From NCBI GenBank assembly GCA_037367355.1, contig CM074698.1, positions 3,534,001-3,598,000 on the forward strand: DNA of 64,000 nt, given 5' to 3'. Below are positions 35,755 through 48,924 of the stretch, in pieces. Origin of the DNA: Neoscytalidium dimidiatum. Its lineage: Eukaryota; Ascomycota; Dothideomycetes; Botryosphaeriales; Botryosphaeriaceae. The notes under the pieces are model-generated. The model was not told the DNA's origin, ran no database searches, and saw only the letters and a list, made by a program, of their open reading frames with translations. A program made the translations under genes and the position numbers. The first letter of the stretch is position 1, and each line of letters begins with the position of its first letter.

Positions 35755-37106
35755 GCTTGTGGTTGGTGGGTTGAGTGGAATGATGAGTTGTAAGTCGAGT
35801 CTTTGCGGTGTTTACGGATTGGGGCCTTGTTTGCGGGCATATATGGTCTTCGTGACTTCGTGGGCATGTCTTCGGCTTCGACGCCTTCACGAAGTTGGAG
35901 TGATGGGATTTGTGCCCCTAAAAAGGTGTGTCGTGTACAGGCTATGCTGAGGGTGCCACTGTTCGTAGAGAATGCGATATGTAGTGCTATGCCTCCATTA
36001 TTGTTGCAAGGTCACATCGACTTGAGTATCGTAGCCTGGGAAAGTGGCCAAAATGCACTTCTTTGGAGATGTCCTCCATAAAATTGTCCTAGTCGTGTGC
36101 CCAGTTTCACGCGAGGAAAAAAATTCAAGGCTCAAAGCACAGAAACTTCGATAGAAGTTCGGACATAGTAGCACAGAGCTGCTAGACGCACTCTGACTCT
36201 GCACCAAGGAGCTCCACTCATCCTTCTCCATGCCTCCGCGTTGTCCAAGAAACTGTCAGCACCGGCACGCTCGTCCCCCCACCATGACGATCACTCTGTG
36301 GCATGGAAATTCTAAAGTCGAACGTCGCAAATTGACGTGTGGGTTCCACACCCGCCGTCGCACCCTATCCCGTCCGACTAGAGCTCGCACCCTGTCTGGA
36401 CGCATTGGGTGGCGGTACGGCAGAGGGTGCTGGATATTAGATGAATAGTTGGCAGCGGGGTGGGACAAGCGTCACCCAGCAACGTCACTGTATCACTCTA
36501 CAGCGGAACCCTGGCTGCTGTTGAGTGGAGCAAATGCAGCAGGATTTTCTGAGTGGGGTTCACGGACATGCAATACGAATGGAACATCTTGGCGTTGTAT
36601 ATCACGAACGACAAGGTGATTTCTGCTTGATCCAACTGCGAAGAAAAAGTGAAGTTAACAGAAGAGGAATTCCCTGATTACTACGATCCGGCCTAGCCGC
36701 CTCTCGGCCTCCTCTTTCCGCTTCTACATGTATCAGGGGTGAATTGAGAAGATGGATACTTGAAGCGAAGTTTAACTCTTTTGGTAATCTGAAAGACAAG
36801 GACAGAAGGAAACGAGCAAAGGAATACCCCCCTGTACAATTCTACTGTACACATGGAGAAATCACCTGCGGTTTTCGGGCCAGTTACCTCAAAATACCAG
36901 GGCTCGTCGAGTGAGCCAACGTAGTACATCCAAAACGTGTGAGGAATTGGGAAAGGTAAACAAGAACATTTACAATCCGTTCGACCACACTTTCTCATGA
37001 ATCGTGACGGCCGTGATTCGATATTGTTTGGTATCAAGTCCAACATCTCTGGGGGAAGGTTTACACAAGTTAAGCAAGGCAGGAAGAAAAAGCATTGTCC
37101 AATCAC
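35755..37106. other. Intergenic, about 1.35 kb
   Basis: Promoter region of the secreted-protein gene and 3' flank of atg37. Short open frames only, none recognisable. Confidence 0.5.
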
Positions 37107-38335
37107 TCAGCTCTTCCTGATCGTCTGTAGCTTCGCGGGCAGCTTCGGGAGCTGGATCTTGCCGATGCTGGCGACCTGCTGGCTCCCAACCCTCTGCATC
37201 TGTACCACAGCATCGCCCAGGAGGACGCGTATGGCGCCCTCAAGACGACGATCCTTTTTCCGGCGCATCCAGAGCAATATTATGCCGAGGATGACCATGT
37301 CGGCGGCGATCAGCTTCACGATGAACCACACGAACCAGCCCACCCAGGCGAGGAAGCTGCGCCGCCGCGCGTGCTGGAACAGCCGGCGCGACTCGAGCTG
37401 CTCGCGCAACGCCGCCACCTCGGCCGTCATCTTGACGAGGGCCTGCTCCACGCGCCGCCGCCACTGCTTGTCGCTGGCGGAGCGCCCGCGCGACGCCGCC
37501 CGATCTCGGACGTGCTCGCGCGCGTCGTGGTCGTCGTGATCGTCGTGGTGGTCGTGCTGATCCCCCGAGTCCTGCGCGTCCACGAACTCCTCGTTGTCGT
37601 CGACCACTTCCTCATCGCCCGGGTTCAGTATGCGCATCTGCGAGGCCTGTATCTGCGGCGGCGGGTACTCGTGCGACTCGCCGGACGAGCCGAGGGTGGG
37701 GTAGGAGGGCATCCCGAGCGTCTGGAGGGGCGATGACGACGAGGATGACGGCACGTTCGACTTGACCTGGTCCCAGACGAACTCCAGCTCGGCGACCAGC
37801 TCGCGGGCGTCCGGGCTCGGCGAGGCGTACTTGTGCATCGTGTCGATCAGGGTCTCGATGTAGCGGCGCTTGGCCTCGGTGCGCGACAGGCCGTTCTGCT
37901 GTTTCCATGCGTCCCTATGCAGGAAAAAGACGTTTCAATTACGGGGTCTGCGCGAGGGTGGCGGCTGCGGGTGAGAGGTGCGGGTTTTACCATTTCTCCT
38001 GCGCCCGTTTCGTTTGATCGTCGTCGCCTTCCGGCCGCTCCATAATACCGTCGACATCGCCCTCTGCGGGGAGCTGTTAGAAGTGCGGGACACGCGGGAG
38101 CGGGCGGGCAGACGAACCCATGCTTTGCTTGTACAAGCCATAGAGCTTTAGGCGGATGGAAGAGGGCGGCTTCTCGGAGCCAATCCGGATCTTGTTGACG
38201 GTGTTGAGGGCATGGCTGAAGACTCTATCTGCAAGGCGGGGAGCTCAGTTAGCTCGGGGGGTCGGGTGGTCGCGTGCGGGCGGAGCGGAGATGGAAATGG
38301 CGATGCGGATGCGTCATACCCACAGAGTCGGACAT
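37107..38335 (-). CDS. atg37: Acyl-CoA-binding membrane protein, Atg37/ACBD5-like
   Basis: Tail-anchored acyl-CoA-binding protein; Pichia Atg37 sits on peroxisomes and acts in pexophagy. Exons 38335-38320 (only 16 nt), 38228-38118, 38063-37991 and 37914-37107 give 335 residues, with every phase matching. The acyl-CoA-binding domain (about 1-105) reads DRVFSHALNTVNKIR, LKLYGLYKQSMEGDV, KRAQEKWDAWKQQNGLS and AKRRYIETLIDTMHKY. A disordered acidic/His-rich middle leads to a coiled coil (EQALVKMTAEVAALREQLE), a membrane segment (WVGWFVWFIVKLIAADMVIL) and a basic tail. Peroxisomal location is inferred from the family. Confidence 0.87.
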
Positions 38336-39436
38336 ATCAGCGCCAATGCTTGAGTCTGGTGTTGCGCGAGGTCATGAAGCGCGGGAGGGAGGTCGCGAGT
38401 GGGGCAGGGCTGCGGACATGCGAAGGCGTGAGAGTTCAGAGCGAGGACGTGTCGCCTGGGCTGGGGAAGACGTGGATCATCACCTCCGCAGAGTCGCCTT
38501 CGCTGGAGCCACCGCGCAAGACACATGCCGCCGTGGACCGAGGCTGCGCGCTGGGAAGGTGGAGCCGAACTATCCCCGGTATCAGGGTCCCGTCCTTGCC
38601 CGATGTCAGCGAGAAGGCCGACCTGCCCGTTCTTCTGCTAAACTTCGCTTTCTTAGGGAGCATGTTTGGCTGTTTCTACCTGCTGATAAGCCTGTCGTGT
38701 TGGGTCTGTTGGCAAGTGTGTCTAGTGGATTCGTGCCAGACGCCAGCACGCGGCGTACCTTGAAAGACGGGAGACACCCGAAGCCGAAACACCGATGCTC
38801 TATAGTAGGCAACGTTAAGTGAGCCTTGCATCGGAGCTTGTGCAGACTAGATGAGAGAAGGTTTAAGCCTTGGTATCTGTGCGCTTTTGTCAGCCTTGGA
38901 GCAGAGATGCACCGATTCGGAAAGTGACACAAGCTGTGCGAAGCTTGGATGATTGCAGAAGTAAAGTATTCGAATTCAGCTGGCGCACTACATATGCTGG
39001 AGCTTAACTTACCGATACACTTTCATATCTATTAAAAGCTCTCGGAGGCACGGCTCCTGGTAGGAAGCAAGTCCCCAAATAGATCATACTCAGTACCTCC
39101 TAGCGGACAGCATTGCCGTATCAAGTTGACCAGGAAATGAGCAGACGTAGTGTACGTTGCTAGTGAATCGTACGAGCGGGCAAAGTCAGAAGATGATTTC
39201 GACGAAAACGACTCATATGGGCGGAGCCGACGTGCAAGACAGAAGGTGTTTTGTCTCGGTGTTTTGTAGGGCTGGAAGGCTGGAGGGCTAGAGGGCTGAC
39301 CGCACCGCCACCAGCGCCACATTGACGCGCACCCCAGGCGACGCGCTCCCCGCGATTACTGCCCGGCCAGCTCTGCGTGTACAAACATTGCGCCCTTCTC
39401 CCTCTCTACACCACATGGACTCTCCCGACCGCCGTC
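38336..39436. promoter_or_regulatory. Divergent promoter region of atg37 and the GCP2 gene
   Basis: 1.1 kb between head-to-head starts. No gene recognised. An in-frame ATG at 39377 could lengthen the GCP2 protein by 20 residues. Confidence 0.45.
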
Positions 39437-42308
39437 ATGTCATCGTCGCGCCCGAACTCCAAGTACTACTCCAGCCATGAGCGCGTTCCTAGCTCCTCGC
39501 GTCCTCGCGTCGCCTCCACCTCCACCCGCGACCAAGAGTCGCATTCCAACTCCCACTCGCATTCGAGGTCTCAATCTACGAGCAAAGCCACCGAACGTCG
39601 CACCGATCGCAACAATGTCCTCACTCGCGAAACTATCACCGTGAAGCGCTCCCCGCTCAAGCAACCCGAGTCCCGTTCCAATTCCAGGAGGAGTAAAGAC
39701 GAGAGCCGCCAGAAGCAGAGCGCTGCATCCACCCCAACATCTGCCGAACCTAAGAAGGAGGAGTCGCGAGGTACGCTGCACCATACTGACCCCCTTCAAT
39801 CGTTGACAACTGTCAGAACCATGGAAACCTCAGGCGTCGCTTGTCCCGCATACCACCGCTCCTCTTGCCTCCCGCATCTCCATCCCCCAACGAGCCTCGC
39901 TAGCTCCCGTCGACCTGCAACCGCAATCATTAGCCGAACTATCCGTTGAGGCCCAAGAAGCTGCTATCATTGAGGACCTGCTCTATGTTTTTATGGGATT
40001 TGAGGGCCAATACATCAGATTTGCACCAACCTACAATCCTTCGGAAGAAAAGAGTCGGTTGACGGGTCCTACCTTCAGCGTAGCTCCCGGTCTGGACCCC
40101 AGTTTGCGGGACCTCACAACATCCATGCTCAAGATGGCGACCCACTACTCCGCCCTCGAGGCTTTCATTGAGGTCCAAAGTAGGGATGAGTACGGCGCGG
40201 TAAACCATGCTTTGTGCGCCGTGGTCCGGAAGTTGCTCAAAGACTATCTCGTGCTCATGGCTCAGTTGGAACACCAAATGCTCACCAACCCTACATTCAC
40301 CCTGCACCTTCTGAACCTGCATACAAAACCAACAAGCCACATGCTTTACCAACTGTATACCATGGGTATCGAGGTTCTGAAGGCGAACGCTCTTCTGGAC
40401 GATGACAATGAGGATGACCTTGACGAAACGGAGAACTTAGAGGATATCCTCGAGTCTCTACGAGAGGGCGGGAACATAGCGCAGGGTTCAATAGGAAGCA
40501 AAAAGGTGTGCAAGGGTGGAAGCGTGCTGGGATTAATATCAAAACGTTTAGCTTCCATGTCCGGAGACCCAGCTGCCAGAACGCTACTCACGACATTGCT
40601 GCGCGAAGCCAGTCGCCCATACATGACGATGCTGAATGAATGGCTCCATCACGGCGCAATCAAGGATCCTCATGCCGAATTCCTGATCAAGGAACAAAAG
40701 AGCATCAAGCGAGAACGACTAGATCAGGATTACACGGATGAGTACTGGGAAAAGCGCTACACAATCAGGGACAATTTGGTTCCACCCCAGCTGGAAGGTG
40801 TAAAGGACAAAGTCTTGCTTGCCGGAAAGTATCTCAACGTCGTTCGCGAATGCGGTGGCGTCGATGTAAGTAAACGCGTACAGGATGTCCCAACCACCTT
40901 CGACGACCCCCGCTTCCTGGAGAATGTTAACAGCGCCTACGCCTACGCGAACTCGTCCCTCCTACATCTTCTCCTCACCACCCATGCCCTCCCCGCTCGC
41001 CTCCGATCTCTTAAGCATTACTTCTTCCTCGATCGATCCGATTTCTTTTCTTATTTCCTTGAACTTGGCACTTCCGAGCTCAAGAAACCCGCAAAAATGG
41101 TCAACATTGGAAAACTGCAGTCGTTATTGGATATTGTCCTTCGGCAGCCTGGCAGCGTAGCGGCAGAGGATCCATACAAAGAGGACGTCAAGGTGCAAAT
41201 GAACGAGATCGGTCTAACCAATTGGCTGATGAAGATTGTTACCGTGACGGGACTGGACCAAGATGCTGCGACGGGCAGCTTCTCAAATTACACCCCGGCT
41301 GCTCAAAGCGCAACCATCACCGACGACAAGGACATAATTGGTTTTGATGCCCTGGTGCTCGATTACGCGATGCCGTTCCCCCTATCCCTGGTGGTCAGTC
41401 GTGTCACTCTGACCCGCTATCAACTTCTCTTCCGCTACCTTCTTTCATTACGCCACCTCGAAACGCTACTTGTCGGCAGTTGGATGGACCACTCAAAGGT
41501 ACGCAGCTGGAAACATCACTCGTCAAACCCGAAGATCGAGATGTGGAAACGCAAGGCATGGACTCTGCGTGCACGAATGCTGGTCTTCGTACAGCAGCTA
41601 CTCTACTACAGCACGGCCGAAGTCATCGAACCCAATTGGCAAAGCATGATGTCTCGACTTAATGCAGTGAGCAAAGAAGATGCGGCGGAAAATGCAGACA
41701 TTGTCCAATCAATAGAATCGCTGGACCCGACTGCGACAGTAGCAGTTGAAGGAAGTGGTGAACTTCCGGGCGGAAGTGGACCGCAGGTCAAACGTACGGT
41801 GGATGAGCTGATGCAGGATCATGTGGATTTCTTGGCAACATGCTTAAAGGAGTGCATGCTCACTAACGCGAAGCTTCTCAAGGTTGGCATCCCACATAGA
41901 GCATGATCCCAACCGTAGTATCTGACATCCGCGCTTCTCCAGATCAACTCCAAAATCCTCAACACCTGCACTATGTTCGCCAACTACACCGCCTCGCTCT
42001 CCCGCTACCTCGTCTCCGCTGACGCTGACCTCGCCACTTCCGCGGGTCCTTCCGCCTCCACCGGCACCGATAAGGGCTCCTCCACCAGCCGCTCACTCGC
42101 CTTCGACCCGACCAAGCTAGGCAAGATGATTGACTTGCTCCAGAAGTATGAGGATAACTTCACGAAACATCTGCGTATTCTGCTGGATACCCTAAATTAC
42201 TACGCTGCGACGGAAACCGTGGTTTTCTTAAGCTTGTGCGCAAGGTTGAGCGCTGCGAGCGAAGGGCTGGGGTTTTCGGTTAATGTCAAAGGGGAAACGG
42301 TTTATTAG
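39437..42308 (+). CDS. spc97: Gamma-tubulin complex component 2 (GCP2/Spc97)
   Basis: Core subunit of the gamma-tubulin small complex that nucleates microtubules at the spindle pole body. Exons 39437-39770, 39817-41882 and 41943-42308 (introns 46 and 60 bp) give 921 residues. A disordered Ser/Arg-rich head (1-110) precedes the GRIP1 region, with EDLLYVFMGFEGQYIRF, LMAQLEHQML, LLTTLLREASRPYM and LNEWLHHGAIKDP. GRIP2 follows with RSLKHYFFLDRSDFF and, near the C-terminus, LAFDPTKLGKMIDLLQKYE. The FEGQYIRF region places it with GCP2 rather than GCP3 by eye. Confidence 0.92.
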
Positions 42309-42882
42309 AGAAGGACACCTATGCTTCACGGCCGTGGTTAATATTTTACTGTTTTTCTTGGAATCCTCTTGGTACGGAACTTTTGCATATGACGAATGAA
42401 TTGTTGGGGCTTGAGACGGCTACGAGGAAAGAAAAAAAAAAGAGAGAAGCGTGGCGTTTTGTTCTCGTGCATTGTTGGACCGGTCTGCTGGCTGGCCGGT
42501 TGGTATATCCATGTTCTGGCTTTTACTATGTACTTTTTCGGCTTAAACGCGCCGCACATCGCATCGCCTGCGCTGTCTTCTCGCGCTCATCCGCTGCCGC
42601 CGCCTTGGCTCAATTCCATTTGTGAACCCTTTCCACAAACCTCCTACCTCGCCTTGGCGTCACTAACCTGCTAGCACACTCCATGTCATTTGCCACTGGG
42701 CTGAAGACGGTTCCTGCCGGTTAGTCTACCCTGAATGGTTGTCGCGCAAATTCTTAGGAGTCCTCCAGAACGTCCCGCCGCGCTATATACAGCTCTGTCA
42801 CTAGAATCTGCCGTGTTTCGGGCCGCCTCACCCTTCCCCGAGCCTCGGGGACTTCGGAGAAGACTGTTGAACTGTAGATTGG
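42309..42882. other. Intergenic between convergent GCP2 and phosphoesterase genes
   Basis: 3' flanks of two convergent genes; no gene recognised. Confidence 0.5.
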
Positions 42883-43743
42883 TCAAATCCGGAACGTCCT
42901 CTTGACATCGAAACAGCTCTTGCGTTTCCCAGACCCTCCGCTCTCCACGCTGCCTGGAAGAACATAACCACGCTGATTGCTGATCACTCTCGTGCCGCGC
43001 TTCTTGAAGTCGGTCGAAAAATGCGTGTGGCCAAATACCCATACTTTCACCGCATCCCATTCGCCTTCGTCGAGCAGGTCCGTGGCGAATGCAGAGCTCC
43101 ATGGATTTCCGGCATTCGCCGGGCTCGAGGTGTGCTGAACGCACGGGGCGTGGTGCGTTACTACCAGTAGAGGACCATTCTGGTCTGAAGGAGATAGACA
43201 AGCTTCATCATTGAACGTAGGCTGGACTTGCGCTCTCAGCCACGCGACGTCCGAGGCGTGCGCCCCGTTGTGCGCGTCGACGGTCCAGTCTTTGATCTTG
43301 GCGAAGTCTTTCACCTTGCCGGCTACGGCTTCTCGCGCGCTTTCGGGGACAGCTGACCAGAGGGTACAGCCCAGGATTGTGACGGATGATCCAGGGATTC
43401 GGTAGGCTCTTTGATGGAGCAGTACGAGCTTGTGTTGGAGAGAGGGTTCCCCTTCGAGGCGGCGGGCAAGCTCGAGGCCTTCGGCATGCGTTATTCCGTA
43501 GAATTCGTGGTTACCGAGGACGAGGAAGATGGTCTCGAATTTTTCGATGTGTCGTTCTATGAATGCCAAGTACGAATCGTAGTCCACAAGGCGACCGGTG
43601 TCACCGGCAAGGATTAAATATGGTGCCGATGTGGGGATGTCGAAGGAAGAATACTGTTGCCCAACTTCGAGGTGTAGATCGGAGAGAACTTGAAAGGACG
43701 TCGCTCTAAGAAAATAACGGAAAATGGAATTGTTCAAACGCAT
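42883..43743 (-). CDS. Calcineurin-like metallophosphoesterase
   Basis: Single-exon gene of 286 residues. The dinuclear-metal motifs of the family are present in order: VLSDLHLE (D-x-H), ILAGDTG (GD), VLGNHEFY (GNHE), VTHHAP (the His after the insert) and VFGHTHFS (GHTH). No signal peptide or membrane segment was seen, so a cytosolic hydrolase is likely. The substrate cannot be told; this branch is annotated only as a Ser/Thr-phosphatase-superfamily protein in fungi. Confidence 0.9.
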   Translation of the reverse strand: MRLNNSIFRYFLRATSFQVLSDLHLEVGQQYSSFDIPTSAPYLILAGDTGRLVDYDSYLAFIERHIEKFETIFLVLGNHEFYGITHAEGLELARRLEGEPSLQHKLVLLHQRAYRIPGSSVTILGCTLWSAVPESAREAVAGKVKDFAKIKDWTVDAHNGAHASDVAWLRAQVQPTFNDEACLSPSDQNGPLLVVTHHAPCVQHTSSPANAGNPWSSAFATDLLDEGEWDAVKVWVFGHTHFSTDFKKRGTRVISNQRGYVLPGSVESGGSGKRKSCFDVKRTFRI

Positions 43744-44167
43744 TATGACGAGGAGTCGTTGGTTGGGGGCGGGTTAATGCTCCAATCTTTGCGCTCCTGC
43801 AGCGGTGAAAAGAACCCCGCCGCCTCAATCTTTGCGGCCTAATGCTGACCTAAGAACAACAACAAAGCCATTTGTTTGCAGACTTCGCGTCTAGTAAAAC
43901 CATTCTCTCTACACACGCCGCGATCGCCAATAGAACACTAGGAGTTGGTTTTGTGACATAGCGCGTTGTCGCCTGCTACGACGTGTGACCAAAATTCCGT
44001 TCTGGATTAATCTCATCCTCGTCATCGCCTGATGTCCGGCACGGAAAATACGGATCTTGAATAGAGTCTACAACCAATTTTTCACGTTATTTCACATCCC
44101 ACTGGCAGTAAAGAGGTACGCATGCACTATTTACGATGTGAAAGGCTGCTGACAGCAAAGTAAAACT
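43744..44167. promoter_or_regulatory. Divergent promoter region of the phosphoesterase and HET genes
   Basis: 424 bp between head-to-head start codons; no motif stands out. Confidence 0.4.
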
Positions 44168-46489
44168 ATGGACGGCTGCCAAATCTGCACCCAGGTCGAG
44201 GATGTCCTCAGATGGAGGTCAGGCGAGGATGTCCAACTAGGACCAGTACTCCAACTGATAAGGAAAGGAGAATGCGAACCACATTCCCAATTTTTTAATT
44301 GGTTCTTTGACGACAGTAACGGATATTCCGTATCAGCGAATGAGAAGGATGGCGCAGAGGGCAAACTCTCCCAGAATGAGCTCGTCATTTCCGCCTCTCC
44401 CGATGGTCTTATCACATTGTCGGAGCCCAGACAAAGCAATGGGAGCTGCCGTTTGTATGGAGAGCTGTTCCTCAGCAGACCATCCGGTCATGACTCGCGC
44501 CGCTTGACCGGTAGGTCCATGGACCGCAACTGGATTGATGTTGAGCTCATCAAAGACTGGATATCTACTTGCGGACAAGAACACGGTCCATCCTGCGCTT
44601 CAGTCGATCACTATCATCTTCCCCGCCCACAAATCCCTTGGTTTCTCGACACTTTCAACTACTGTCTCGTCCAAGCCGAGCATCAAGAGGAATACGTCGC
44701 ATTGAGCTACGTGTGGGGAGGCTCGAATGTTTTACAGACAACGACTAAAACTCTGGGAAGTTTTTGTCAACCCAGAGCTTTTCTACCTTCAAACAATGCT
44801 CTACCTTGGCCCATTAGCAACGCGATCGATCTTGTTCGCCTTATCGGGAAAAGATATCTATGGGTTGATGCCCTCTGCATTGTGCAGGACGATAGAGATA
44901 TACGAGATTCCTTGATCAACCAAATGGCTGCAGTGTACGCCAACGCAGCGCTTACAATTGTAGCGGCAGATGGAAATAATGCCGAGTCCGGCCTCAAAGG
45001 CATCAAAGGCATATCTGCGCCACGTGACAACCCCTCCGTATTCGACTGGCCAGGGAAAGACATACAACTCGTGTCGCCTCATGGAGGAAGCCTATCAGAT
45101 AGCACATGGAATACGCGGGGTTGGACTTTCCAGGAATACATCTTTTCTCGGAGAAGGCTCATATTCGTGGCCGAGACCGTTCGCTGGGAATGCCGGCAGG
45201 TATGCCTCTGGGAGGAACACCGAGAGTCCGGCCAGCTGCCAACAGCGGAGACTCGCGCAGCCTACGATGGCGACTACGCCCCGATACGGGTGAATTCACT
45301 GTTTCGCGTCCGTAACTTTCCGAGTCTGGAGGCGTTCAGGCCACTCACAACCGCGTACTGCGAGCGAGAATTCACGAGGGATGAGGACTCCATGGACGCT
45401 TTCCTGGGAATCGCGGCTGCTCTTTCACCAAGTTTCAAAGGAGGGTTCCTGTGGGGAATTCCAGTCATGTTCTTGGATATTTGCTTGATATGGCGGAAGT
45501 CTCGGATCTTGAACGAGCTGCCGTTCCGTCGACGCTGGGATCCCCGATACACATCTTCGCCCGGGAAGATTGCGCCGACATGGTCGTGGGTCAGCTGGCA
45601 GGGACGTTTGGAACATGCGTCTTTGTGGACCGACGAAGATTTCGTACTCTGGAGCCGTGAAACGTGGTTCTACCAGGTGGACTCCATCAAACGTATCGTC
45701 CCTCTCGTGCGCTGGTCTGCTCGAGTGACAAAGACATCACTACCTATGGAAATTCTGCATCAGAATGAATGGTATATGTATAAGAAGCAGTACAGCGGTC
45801 CTTGCTCGCTGCAATGTCCTCTTCCACCTGGCTGGACGCGGCGGCCGATCAATTACACCCTCGACAAGGCTTTCCTTGATTCTACCGATACCAGCTTCAA
45901 CAAATCAGCTACGCTCGATATGGCGAGAGACAAGTTTCCGCCCCTGTGCTATTACACGCATGACTCGACAGGACCTATCAAGTTCAGTTATCCAGTACCT
46001 CTGAGCGGTGACGGCATTGGCGAAGCAGAGACTGATGACACCGAGCATCGTCCTTTCTCAACGGCCGGTGGACGGTATCTCTCTTGCTTGACTAAGCGCG
46101 CGTACCTCACTCTGGATTTGCCTGGAGAGAAGGACGTGGAAGACGTCTCATACTTCGATCTCATAGATCCTGACTATCATGACGCTTTGGGCCGTGAAGG
46201 ATCTCCTGGCCGATTGTATTCCCTCGATCCGTCTTGGATAGAAGAACTATATACTGGGCGTGAGCAGGGTCTGCAACCAATGGTCGAGCTTGTTGCTATT
46301 TCTTTGATGTACAGGCAGTCCTCCAGGAAGCGGTGGGAAGAGCCGTTGGGAATGGAAAGGCCGCAATGGTGCAATGTACTTTGGGTGGAATGGATAGATG
46401 GGGTTGCATATAGGAAGGGCGTCGGGGAAGTGAAGAGGGAGATATGGGAGGGGCGGGAAAGGGAAGAAGTGGAGTTGATATTGGGATGA
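44168..46489 (+). CDS. HET-domain (heterokaryon incompatibility) protein
   Basis: Intronless gene of 773 residues. The HET domain (about 175-345) shows the family blocks YVALSYVWGG, KRYLWVDALCIVQDD, INQMAAVYANAALTIVAADG and NTRGWTFQEYIFSRRRLIF. A Cys-containing start (MDGCQICTQ) and a long C-terminal region without recognised repeats (no WD40, ankyrin or TPR) flank it. HET proteins act in non-self recognition and cell death when fungal cells fuse, and many paralogues exist per genome. The trigger of this one is unknown, and no NLR or other partner gene lies next to it. Confidence 0.92.
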   Translation: MDGCQICTQVEDVLRWRSGEDVQLGPVLQLIRKGECEPHSQFFNWFFDDSNGYSVSANEKDGAEGKLSQNELVISASPDGLITLSEPRQSNGSCRLYGELFLSRPSGHDSRRLTGRSMDRNWIDVELIKDWISTCGQEHGPSCASVDHYHLPRPQIPWFLDTFNYCLVQAEHQEEYVALSYVWGGSNVLQTTTKTLGSFCQPRAFLPSNNALPWPISNAIDLVRLIGKRYLWVDALCIVQDDRDIRDSLINQMAAVYANAALTIVAADGNNAESGLKGIKGISAPRDNPSVFDWPGKDIQLVSPHGGSLSDSTWNTRGWTFQEYIFSRRRLIFVAETVRWECRQVCLWEEHRESGQLPTAETRAAYDGDYAPIRVNSLFRVRNFPSLEAFRPLTTAYCEREFTRDEDSMDAFLGIAAALSPSFKGGFLWGIPVMFLDICLIWRKSRILNELPFRRRWDPRYTSSPGKIAPTWSWVSWQGRLEHASLWTDEDFVLWSRETWFYQVDSIKRIVPLVRWSARVTKTSLPMEILHQNEWYMYKKQYSGPCSLQCPLPPGWTRRPINYTLDKAFLDSTDTSFNKSATLDMARDKFPPLCYYTHDSTGPIKFSYPVPLSGDGIGEAETDDTEHRPFSTAGGRYLSCLTKRAYLTLDLPGEKDVEDVSYFDLIDPDYHDALGREGSPGRLYSLDPSWIEELYTGREQGLQPMVELVAISLMYRQSSRKRWEEPLGMERPQWCNVLWVEWIDGVAYRKGVGEVKREIWEGREREEVELILG

Positions 46490-46776
46490 GCTGCTGATCA
46501 TTGATGATGATATATCAGACTTATCCTACAACACTTCCAGATTGGCGACTGCGACTTTTGCAAACTTTGAGGGACAATTGATCCAATTTCTCCATGCTCA
46601 TTGCTCGCGCTCTGCATGGATTACTATGTATGACACCGCCCCAACTCCCGCTTTACCCTATAAAAAAAAATCGTAGCCTTCCTTGGGCTTCAAATATTTC
46701 GTCTCGTCCACCAAATTCCAACATCACCGTTCTCTCAATTTCAAAAACTTTCGCTTCCGCTTCAGCTCATCCGAAA

Positions 46777-48225
<1,449 letters not shown>

Positions 48226-48924
48226 GATGTGCTGTGTTTAGGAGATAAGGGAATAGCGGAAGGACGGGGAAAGGATCTAGAGACCTCTTGGAAGGGACAG
48301 TGGTGAAGATGCTGTGGGAAAAATGAGGCTTCTCTGAGATTTACTATATACCTCAGCCAGCAGCGCAGCTTTGAAGGAACAAAAGGGAAAAATGGCACCC
48401 GTGCTTGACCTGCACGTTCAAATACCAAAAGTCAACGCCTGTGCCGTTTGCTAATCCCCTCACTGCCGTTCGCTGACGTACCGGTCAGCATGGCGAAGAA
48501 CCGTCGTTGACCGACGGCTGCCGCTGCAAGGCCCCTCCCAAATCGAGGAGATCTGGGAGCTTGGATATCACGGGAAGGGGCGGATAATGGGGGAGGGATG
48601 GCGTCGAAGCACGGATATCTCAGGAGAAAGGCGCCAAGCCCGCTGTGGCGCTCGGCTTGCGGCGGGCCAAAGAGGAGCACCTGGACAAAGACCTTCGAAT
48701 AGGCTTGCCACGGATCGCTAATCAAAGGAGCTGGTTTGAGGTACGGCCCCAGTAAGCCGCAAGGGGCGGGGAACCGCGGATGTAGAAACAAGATCGGCGT
48801 GTCGGTGCGAGTTGCGTGGCTGCATATTAAATCTGCGGATGCGGTTGAGCTGCCTCCAACATTGAGCCGCGCCTACCTTCACCACCTTTTCAAGTACTCA
48901 CTCTCACCAAAAATTGTGCCAAAG
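48226..48924. promoter_or_regulatory. Shared divergent promoter region of hpd and ttc36
   Basis: 699 bp between the two head-to-head start codons with no gene between. Both promoters must lie here, so common control is possible. I see no motif I can name. Confidence 0.6.
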
